NCBI GenBank assembly: GCA_028687525.1
Contig: JAQTZX010000028.1
Span: forward strand, 1-11,059
Length of the DNA stretch: 11,059 nucleotides
Origin: Candidatus Omnitrophota bacterium
Lineage (GTDB): Bacteria > Omnitrophota > Gorgyraeia > Gygaellales > Profunditerraquicolaceae
Direction of reading: 5' to 3'
Shown: positions 6,988 through 11,059 of the stretch, in pieces
Layout: each line of letters opens with the position of its first letter
How positions within the stretch are numbered: the first letter of the stretch is position 1
Program-made: the position numbers and the translations under genes
Notes under the pieces: model-generated
What the model saw: only the letters and a program-made list of their open reading frames with translations
Database searches by the model: none
Told to the model about the DNA's origin: nothing

Positions 6988-7761
6988 CTATATTTTTTTG
7001 ATAAGTTCTCCGGCGACTTTTTCACCGGATAAGAGCATTCCTCCGAAGATCGGCCCCATCCGGGGGCCGCCGAATACAGCGTTGGCGCACATTCCGCACA
7101 CATAAAACCCGGGACAGACTTCTTTTGAGTTCTTTACGATTGTTTCTTCGCCGACTTCCGCCCACATTGATTGCTCACCCGTGATTTTGCCTGATTTTGT
7201 CTTCAGCCGGATGCCCGATTTTTTCTCGATGATCCGTGCTACCTCGGCAGGATGGCCGGTGGCATCCACTACGGCCTTTGCCCGCGTCGTAATGGGGTCG
7301 ACGTGCAGATGGGCCATTTCGACCGAGGTCCAGTTCAACACCAGTCCGCAGACTTTTTTCCCACGTATCAGTACATCTTCGGCGCTGAGCAGGTTGAAAA
7401 TTGTGAGGCCCGCTTTTACGGCTTTTGAGCAGATTGTAGATACTGCCTCGATAGAATCGGAGAGATAGTAGTTTTTTTCATAGAGTCTCGTTTTGATCCC
7501 GAATTCATCCAGTATTCTTTTCGCCGCTTCCTGGACCACTATCTCATTAAACATGATTCCGCCTCCCCACATGCCGCCGCCGATCGAAAGCTTTCGTTCA
7601 AACAGAACAACCCGTTTACCGGCTTTTGCCAGATAATATCCGCACACCATGCCTGCGGGGCCTCCTCCGACAATCGCCGCGTCTGCATCCAGCGCTTTTA
7701 TGAGTTTGGCGCTGTATGATTCAATGATGGCCCGGGAGATCTTTACTTCATCTAATCCCAT
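6988..7761 (-). CDS. thi4: Thi4-type thiazole synthase (probably sulfide-dependent ADP-thiazole synthase)
   Basis: Makes ADP-thiazole from NAD and glycine for thiamine biosynthesis; cytoplasmic. The 257 residues match archaeal/bacterial Thi4. The dinucleotide-binding motif is VGGGPAGMVCGYYLA (31-45), followed by VVLFERKLSIGGGMWGGG (51-68). The mid-region has HLHVDP (151-156) and VVDATGHPAEV, and the C-terminus has YVCGMCANAVFGGPRMGPIFGGML (220-243 region). Yeast Thi4 donates sulfur from a cysteine just before Met-Asp-Pro; here the aligned residue before Val-Asp-Pro is H153. As in the methanogen enzyme, this implies catalytic use of free sulfide with iron rather than suicide. The start is clear: AAAGGAG lies 6-12 bases upstream. 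It has its own promoter at 7842-7869 and a leader hairpin at 7781-7818. No other thiamine gene and no TPP riboswitch were seen. Confidence 0.94.
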   Translation of the reverse strand: MGLDEVKISRAIIESYSAKLIKALDADAAIVGGGPAGMVCGYYLAKAGKRVVLFERKLSIGGGMWGGGIMFNEIVVQEAAKRILDEFGIKTRLYEKNYYLSDSIEAVSTICSKAVKAGLTIFNLLSAEDVLIRGKKVCGLVLNWTSVEMAHLHVDPITTRAKAVVDATGHPAEVARIIEKKSGIRLKTKSGKITGEQSMWAEVGEETIVKNSKEVCPGFYVCGMCANAVFGGPRMGPIFGGMLLSGEKVAGELIKKI

Positions 7762-7780
7762 GGAACGCTCCTTTCAATGT

Positions 7781-7818
7781 GGCTGCCCGGCAGTTTGCTG
7801 AAAAAATCATGGGCAGCC
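7781..7818 (-). promoter_or_regulatory. Leader hairpin of thi4
   Basis: GGCTGCCC (7781-7788) and GGGCAGCC (7811-7818) are perfect 8-base inverted arms around a 22-base loop, in the transcribed leader between the promoter and the ribosome binding site. The 3' arm ends about 7 bases before AAAGGAG. A competing short pairing is possible: GCTG in the 5' arm with CAGC just after the loop's U run. It has no CTGAGA/TPP riboswitch core, so the ligand or protein, if any, is unknown. Confidence 0.5.
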
Positions 7819-7841
7819 TGTTAGAATAAAAAATCCCTATA

Positions 7842-7869
7842 ATTATAATCCGTACAATACGGTATGCAA
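7842..7869 (-). promoter_or_regulatory. Promoter of thi4 with internal palindrome
   Basis: On the minus strand TTGCAT (7864-7869), a 16-base spacer and TATAAT (7842-7847) make a strong promoter. The spacer contains the inverted repeat CCGTA-CAA-TACGG (7850-7862), placed where a repressor would block RNA polymerase. It predicts a leader of about 75-80 bases for thi4, independent of the upstream nitroreductase gene. Confidence 0.65.
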
Positions 7870-7884
7870 CAGATATTTCGGAAC

Positions 7885-8490
7885 TTACCAGTTATTTATA
7901 TGGATTCGTGCCGGATTGAATTTATCTTTTGGTTTTTCGTCCCCGGCAGGCACGCCGATCGGAATGAAGTTAAGCGGCACGACATGTTCCGGGATCCCCA
8001 GGATTTTTCGTACCGCCAGAATACGCTCCTGATCCGGGAATACCGCCGTCCATACCGCGCCCAGCCCCATTGATTCCGCGGCCAGGAGAATGTTCTCCGA
8101 GGCCGCGCTGCAATCGAGCATCCATAAAGACGCGTCCTTGCCGCCAAACTGCCGGTCCAGGTCTCCGGTAACCACAATGGCGGCCGCGGCATTTCCGGCC
8201 ATTTTAGCGTACGGCAGGGCTTCAGCCAGTTTTTTGAGCATAGCTTTATCCGTGATCAGGATAAAATCCCACAGCCTGCGGTCAACCGCGGTCGGCGCCG
8301 CCATTCCCGCTTTGACCAAAGTCATCAATTGTTCTTTCGATACCGCCGCATCGGTATACGAGCGCACGCTCTTGCGGTTAAAAATCGTCCGCAGCGTGTC
8401 GTTCATTTTAGCTTCCTGCGCAGCCGCAGGATTTAAGAAACTTCCCAGCATCCAAATTCCCACTCCTGCAACCCGCAAAATATTCTTCAC
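7885..8490 (-). CDS. Nitroreductase family protein with N-terminal signal peptide
   Basis: An FMN-dependent NAD(P)H oxidoreductase of the nitroreductase fold, 201 residues. The family core runs from about residue 30: FNRKSVRSY (37-45) is the FMN-phosphate binding motif, AAPTAVDRRLWDFILI (64-79) follows, and the C-terminal half holds AAESMGLGAVWTAVFP (137-152). The physiological substrate cannot be inferred. Residues 1-24 (MKN, a hydrophobic core, then PAAA before Q25) look like a Sec signal peptide, unusual for this normally cytoplasmic flavoenzyme. The start is GTG at 8488-8490, backed by a strong GGGAGG five bases upstream; the overlapping ATG one base earlier is out of frame and stops at once. 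A second in-frame start, ATG for M29, has its own AGGA seven bases upstream and would give a 173-residue cytoplasmic enzyme. Confidence 0.88.
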   Translation of the reverse strand: MKNILRVAGVGIWMLGSFLNPAAAQEAKMNDTLRTIFNRKSVRSYTDAAVSKEQLMTLVKAGMAAPTAVDRRLWDFILITDKAMLKKLAEALPYAKMAGNAAAAIVVTGDLDRQFGGKDASLWMLDCSAASENILLAAESMGLGAVWTAVFPDQERILAVRKILGIPEHVVPLNFIPIGVPAGDEKPKDKFNPARIHINNW

Positions 8491-8519
8491 ATCCGCCTCC
8501 CGTTTTTTACAAAATAAAT

Positions 8520-8525
8520 ATTATA
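8520..8525 (-). promoter_or_regulatory. Possible -10 box of the nitroreductase gene
   Basis: A perfect TATAAT on the minus strand, 29 bases upstream of the GTG start and ahead of GGGAGG. No convincing -35 is visible at 16-18 bases, so this is tentative. Confidence 0.35.
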
Positions 8526-8591
8526 CGTTGTTCCCCGGAATGATGCCCTGGATAAATCCTCATAAAGCCGCGGTGCCGGAACAGGGCGGCG

Positions 8592-9620
8592 TCAGACAAT
8601 CCGGGCGCGAAGATAATGAAAGACTTCATCCATCCGATCAGGATAGGAGGCGCGGATTTTGAGCAGTTGGGCGGCCACCTGTTTGCGCAAATGCGCGGAG
8701 TTCATCTCATCGAGCCGCTGGTAAATGCCCAGCCGTTTTCCCAATGTGAAGTGAATACGGTCTTCTTCCGGGAGAGAGAGATAACGATCTATGATGTTCA
8801 GCATATGAGGCTTATCCCCGGGGAACCGGCCCCGGACTTCCATCAGCAGGTCAACGGCATGATGGTTGGCGTAATGGCTGGTAATACCGTTGAGATTCTC
8901 GATCAGCAGGCGTTGTTCTTCGATGATATTCTTCTCGGTCTGCAGGGTGTATTTACCGGTTTCCATCTGCCGGAGAAGCCCGGAGCCGGGTTTGATTCCG
9001 ATGGTGAGGACCCGGATGAAATGAGGGTTGATCTCGTTCAAAACTCCGGCCGTTTCACGGGCGTGTTCCTCCCATAATTCCTGTCCGCCCAGGCCGAGGA
9101 TGATGAATTCTGAAATAGACATTCCCGCATCTTTCGCCCTGCGTCCGGACGTGGAAATATCGGCGGCAGTTACGCCTTTGTTGACTTTTTTCAATACCTT
9201 GTCCGATCCGGATTCCATGCCGCAATAAAGCTTGTTCAGCCCGGCTTGGCAGATAGCCTGCATTTCCCGGTCCGATTTGCGGATCATGGTTTGAGCGCGG
9301 CCGTAACTGCTGATCCGTTTCAGCCCGGGAAAGGCCTGTTTCAGGAAGGTGAGAAGCTCGACGAGCTCGGCGGTTTTCATCAGGAAGCTGTCGCCATCCT
9401 GCAGGAAGCATGTTTCGAATGTTCTGTCCCCGTAGTACTGTGCCGCGGCGGCGATGTCGTGCTTGATTTCCTCCAGCGGGCGCATGGAGAATTTCATATC
9501 CTTGTAATTGACGCAAAATTCGCATCGATTCCAGGGACAGCCGCGCGTGGTACGGATCAACAGGCTTTCGGCTTCGTCCACGGGACGAATGGGGCCCAGC
9601 TCGAATGGAAGGGGATTCAT
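8592..9620 (-). CDS. Radical SAM protein with Cx4Cx2C cluster motif
   Basis: A 342-residue radical S-adenosylmethionine enzyme of unknown reaction. The 4Fe-4S ligands are C28, C33 and C36 in TRGCPWNRCEFC. The spacing is Cx4Cx2C, not the common Cx3Cx2C. FLQDGDSFLM (72-81), YCGMESGSDKVLKKVNKG (132-149) and EFIILGLGG (171-179) are the usual beta-strand motifs of the Elp3/MiaB-like (B8-type) SAM barrel. There is no B12-binding domain and no extra Cys-rich cluster domain; the C-terminal third is helical. The start ATG is fixed by an in-frame TAA upstream and by the normal distance to the cluster, but it has no Shine-Dalgarno. It lies 46 bases downstream of the pyrimidine-dimer glycosylase gene on the same strand and may be co-transcribed with it. 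Confidence 0.88.
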   Translation of the reverse strand: MNPLPFELGPIRPVDEAESLLIRTTRGCPWNRCEFCVNYKDMKFSMRPLEEIKHDIAAAAQYYGDRTFETCFLQDGDSFLMKTAELVELLTFLKQAFPGLKRISSYGRAQTMIRKSDREMQAICQAGLNKLYCGMESGSDKVLKKVNKGVTAADISTSGRRAKDAGMSISEFIILGLGGQELWEEHARETAGVLNEINPHFIRVLTIGIKPGSGLLRQMETGKYTLQTEKNIIEEQRLLIENLNGITSHYANHHAVDLLMEVRGRFPGDKPHMLNIIDRYLSLPEEDRIHFTLGKRLGIYQRLDEMNSAHLRKQVAAQLLKIRASYPDRMDEVFHYLRARIV

Positions 9621-9666
9621 GTGGGTATCAACTTTGTTTATGGATATTTATATTGCGTTTAAGGAA

Positions 9667-9996
9667 TTAAACCCTGCAACCGCAGTTTTTATTTCGTAAT
9701 ATTTCTTTTTGCTTTTTGCGGGAATCCAGAAATACGGATTGTTTCGTAATGCCGACAGCCAGTATATAATCAAGCTTGCTGTGGTGATTATATCCCCGGC
9801 GGTTCATTTCCCCGGCAAGCATCTTATGCCGTGAATAGAGGGCTGCCAATTTACCTTTCCACCTTAGGGTTTCCGGATGCCTGGAATATCCTTTTTTATT
9901 CTTTGTTAAGATAGCCCATATCGCGTGTAATTCCCTGTGTTCTCCCAATAGGTGGTTACGGCATAATTTTTTCGGTGAGATATCCCAGATCCGCAT
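9667..9996 (-). CDS. Pyrimidine-dimer DNA glycosylase (T4 endonuclease V family)
   Basis: A small base-excision enzyme that cleaves the glycosyl bond at UV-induced pyrimidine dimers and then nicks the abasic site. The 109 residues align by eye with T4 endonuclease V: LCRNHLLGEHREL (11-23) matches the phage LADQHLMAEYREL segment, placing R21 and E22 on catalytic Arg22 and Glu23. GKLAALYSRHKMLAGEMNRRGYN (48-70) matches the long C-terminal helix. GYSRHPETLRW lies between, and the tail CGCRV is typical of the cellular members. In T4 the nucleophile is the amino group of Thr2 after Met removal; here residue 2 is Arg. The start ATG has AGGA seven bases upstream. Immediately upstream lies the hairpin cluster. 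A possible co-transcribed partner downstream is the radical SAM gene. Confidence 0.85.
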   Translation of the reverse strand: MRIWDISPKKLCRNHLLGEHRELHAIWAILTKNKKGYSRHPETLRWKGKLAALYSRHKMLAGEMNRRGYNHHSKLDYILAVGITKQSVFLDSRKKQKEILRNKNCGCRV

Positions 9997-10020
9997 ATTT
10001 TCATCCTAAAAATGGAACCC

Positions 10021-10038
10021 CACGGTTTTACAACCGTG
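10021..10038. repeat. Hairpin with TTAC/GTAA tetraloop (first)
   Basis: CACGGTT-TTAC-AACCGTG is a perfect 7-bp stem, flanked by GGAA and TTCC that can extend it. Read on the minus strand the loop is GTAA, a GNRA-type tetraloop. It lies 25 bases upstream of the glycosylase start, so it would be in that gene's leader. Confidence 0.6.
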
Positions 10039-10074
10039 TTCCCCTGAAAAACCGCCGCCGCTTCGCGCCTGCCT

Positions 10075-10089
10075 CTCGGCAAGGCCGAG
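10075..10089. repeat. Short hairpin CTCGGC-AAG-GCCGAG
   Basis: A perfect 6-bp stem with a three-base loop inside the repeat cluster, 3 bases from the next nested hairpin. Confidence 0.5.
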
Positions 10090-10092
10090 GAT

Positions 10093-10134
10093 CGGCGAGG
10101 TCCGCCTTCATGGATACGGACAACCATCTCGCCG
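10093..10134. repeat. Nested two-tier inverted repeat
   Basis: The outer arms CGGCGAG (10093-10099) and CTCGCCG (10128-10134) enclose the inner arms GTCCG (10100-10104) and CGGAC (10117-10121). The inner loop is 12 bases, and a 6-base bulge lies on one side. Both stems are perfect. Confidence 0.6.
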
Positions 10135-10157
10135 GAGCGCAGCATTCACGCATTCAT

Positions 10158-10210
10158 CCCCCTTCGCCAAGGCTTCGGGGGATAGTCCTCCGAAGCTTTA
10201 GCGAAGGAGG
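10158..10210. repeat. 53-base imperfect palindrome flanked by TCATCCCC
   Basis: Two 25-base arms around a 3-base centre (TAG) pair with 21 Watson-Crick pairs, two G-T wobbles and two C-A mismatches. The core GGCTTCGG/CCGAAGCT is strongest. The 8-base direct repeat TCATCCCC occurs at 10154-10161 and 10211-10218, i.e. at both edges, like a target duplication of an inserted palindromic element. This type of sequence (CTTCGC..AAGCTTCGGAGG) resembles dispersed intergenic palindromes I associate with candidate-phylum genomes; that recollection is unverified. Confidence 0.7.
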
Positions 10211-10214
10211 TCAT

Positions 10215-10239
10215 CCCCGTGTTTACACACGGGGTTTTT
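10215..10239 (+). terminator. Terminator-like hairpin with TTAC loop (second)
   Basis: CCCCGTGT-TTAC-ACACGGGG (10215-10234) is a perfect 8-bp GC-rich stem followed by TTTTT (10235-10239). By shape it is an intrinsic terminator on the plus strand, but no plus-strand gene lies within 3 kb upstream. It shares its TTAC loop with the hairpin at 10021, so it may instead be a boundary of the repeat cluster. Confidence 0.5.
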
Positions 10240-10260
10240 CCGTACGAAGGCGGATAAAAC

Positions 10261-10287
10261 CCGCTGCAATATATTTTACCACAGCGG
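10261..10287. repeat. Inverted repeat CCGCTG/CAGCGG around an AT-rich centre
   Basis: Perfect 6-base arms with a 15-base loop. On the minus strand the loop begins TGGTAAAAT, an extended -10-like sequence that could start a transcript running through the hairpin cluster toward the glycosylase gene. No -35 is visible. Confidence 0.4.
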
Positions 10288-10376
10288 ATTGAGAAATGGA
10301 GGGATTTTAACTTCCCAGCTGAAATTCGGTTAACTAAATTATTAATTTTTGGGTTTTTGCCTGATCGCATGGACAC

Positions 10377-10410
10377 AAAAACGCCTCGCCCAGACATCTC
10401 TATGCGAGGC
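10377..10410 (-). terminator. Intrinsic terminator of the last minus-strand gene
   Basis: On the minus strand GCCTCGC, a 14-base loop, GCGAGGC, then G and TTTTT. The 7-bp GC-rich stem plus U run lies about 95 bases after the stop codon at 10504. Confidence 0.75.
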
Positions 10411-10421
10411 ATTAACCGGAT

Positions 10422-10471
10422 GACGCCAGGTGCGTCTGTTCGTCCAAAATGGCTCTCCTTAATTGGACGAA
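10422..10471 (-). repeat. Two further hairpins in the 3' region
   Basis: TTCGTCCAA (10439-10447) and TTGGACGAA (10463-10471) are perfect 9-base arms with a 15-base loop. GACGC-CAGGT-GCGTC (10422-10436) is a perfect 5-bp stem. Together with the terminator they give three consecutive hairpins in the 3' untranslated region of the last gene. On the minus strand the first loop exposes AAGGAG. Confidence 0.5.
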
Positions 10472-10503
10472 TTTCGCAACTGGCTACATACCGAATTCTA
10501 TTG

Positions 10504-11059
10504 CTATACGCCTATGCTTGTTAAGAAATCTCTGGCTTTCAAAGATTCCACCTTCTCTAATACTTCCTTTTGCTTTGTCGCTTCCATCTTAGGTAAGTCA
10601 AAAATAACACCGGGGACTAACTTTTTATAAACTACCTGGTTATACATCTTTTGCTCTGTGTCTCCTGATATAAGACCTCTCTTTCTTAATATAGGAAAAA
10701 TACTCCCGAAAGACCGGTTTATTTCTTCTCTGACATCTTCGCGTACTTCGTTCATCAGCGCAAAAGCCTGTAGAACTTTACCAGCGGCCCAGACAATATT
10801 ATCTCCCGCAGGCACCTGTTTGATGTCCGAAGTCGTAGGTAAATTTTCATTCTCATTTGCCGGTACAAAAGCGATATTTGAAAAAGCCACTCCCTCGGTA
10901 CGTAATGCCTCCATGACACCCGTAAAATCTTTAGCAGTAATAATGTCCACACCATAAGTTTTGGCTATCGCTTTTACCGTTTCGGCATTTTCACCGAACA
11001 CGGCGATTTTATAGATTTGCCGCGGCTGTTCGTCTGCCACAGCTTGGATTCTTCCACTT
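10504..11059 (-). CDS. Unrecognised protein, C-terminal part (5' end outside window)
   Basis: The frame is open to the window edge. The GTG at 11038-11040 is preceded in frame by Ser-Gly-Arg-Ile-Gln-Ala and has no well-placed Shine-Dalgarno, so it is more likely internal than a start. The visible 184 residues have an alpha/beta look at first (IYKIAVFGENAETVKAIAKTYGVDIITA), then VPAGDNIVWAAGKVLQAF, then a charged helical part (REDVREEINRSFGSIFPILRKRGLI), ending KARDFLTSIGV. There is no signal peptide or membrane segment in view. I do not recognise the family. It could be the end of one of the large multidomain proteins known in some candidate phyla. The DNA looks more A/T-rich than the genes to the left. 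It ends ahead of a clear terminator. Confidence 0.7.
   Translation of the reverse strand, partial: SGRIQAVADEQPRQIYKIAVFGENAETVKAIAKTYGVDIITAKDFTGVMEALRTEGVAFSNIAFVPANENENLPTTSDIKQVPAGDNIVWAAGKVLQAFALMNEVREDVREEINRSFGSIFPILRKRGLISGDTEQKMYNQVVYKKLVPGVIFDLPKMEATKQKEVLEKVESLKARDFLTSIGV

Larger units (their letters stand above)
9997..10503. other. Gene-free, hairpin-rich intergenic stretch
   Basis: No credible gene in either strand across about 500 bases. The open frames here run through inverted repeats, lack family features and have low-complexity translations. The content is a cluster of inverted repeats (10021-10234), an isolated inverted repeat (10261-10287), an A/T-richer filler (about 10290-10370), and a three-hairpin region ending in a terminator (10377-10471). 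Individual elements are listed separately. Confidence 0.7.

Noticed and set aside
7762..7880. TPP riboswitch upstream of thi4
   Set aside because: The conserved CTGAGA and the matching ACCTGA-type segment are absent; only a simple hairpin is present.
8537..8590. Terminator after the radical SAM gene (GCCCTG/CAGGGC)
   Set aside because: The 6-bp arms enclose a loop of over 30 bases and no U run follows.
10018..10040. tRNA-Tyr-like anticodon arm on the minus strand (stem CACGG, loop containing GTA)
   Set aside because: A 5-bp stem leaves an 8-base loop instead of 7, and there is no acceptor stem, D arm or T arm around it. It is better read as a 7-bp hairpin with a GTAA loop.
9975..10412. Open frames of about 80-105 codons on both strands in the intergenic repeats
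   Set aside because: They run through palindromes, have Arg/Pro/Ser-rich translations without family features, and lack ribosome binding sites.

Overview
The window (about 11 kb, roughly balanced base composition, dense genes, mostly short gaps) looks like a chromosomal segment of an uncultivated bacterium. The mixture of a YwqK/MORN-type secreted repeat protein, an archaeal-type thiazole synthase, a T4 endonuclease V-like glycosylase and hairpin-rich intergenic repeats would fit a candidate phylum such as Omnitrophota. That placement is a low-confidence impression from gene content; no marker in the window proves it.

Layout. Bases 1-3675 (+) carry a tight housekeeping operon: the 3' part of dnaX (clamp-loader tau/gamma), recR, and an ABC-F ATPase, each separated from the next by a single base. 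Convergent to it at 3727-4224 (-) is an exported protein made of five 24-residue MORN_2-type repeats. A GH1 beta-glycosidase (4314-5531, -) and a Wzx-type polysaccharide flippase (5659-6942, +) are divergently transcribed from a 127-base spacer. That spacer holds two promoter-like elements placed so close to the start codons that the GH1 mRNA should be leaderless, plus three helically phased GAAGTGTG direct repeats. Next, all on the minus strand, come a Thi4-type thiazole synthase (6988-7761) with its own promoter and a structured leader, a nitroreductase with an N-terminal signal peptide (7885-8490), a radical SAM protein with a Cx4Cx2C cluster motif (8592-9620), and a small pyrimidine-dimer DNA glycosylase (9667-9996).

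The stretch 9997-10503 has no credible gene. It holds a cluster of inverted repeats, including a 53-base imperfect palindrome and two hairpins with the same tetraloop, and then a three-hairpin 3' region ending in an intrinsic terminator. That terminator serves the last gene (10504-11059, -), an unrecognised protein whose 5' end lies beyond the window.

The most informative observations are: a canonical A AAA AAG slippery heptamer in dnaX, in the right frame and at the right domain boundary to make a short gamma subunit; the phased triple repeat between the GH1 and flippase promoters; the histidine in place of the suicidal cysteine in Thi4; an exported nitroreductase with an internal cytosolic start; and the nested hairpin cluster near 10.0-10.3 kb. 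No multi-gene system that I could call new is evident. The interesting material is regulatory and at the level of individual enzymes.
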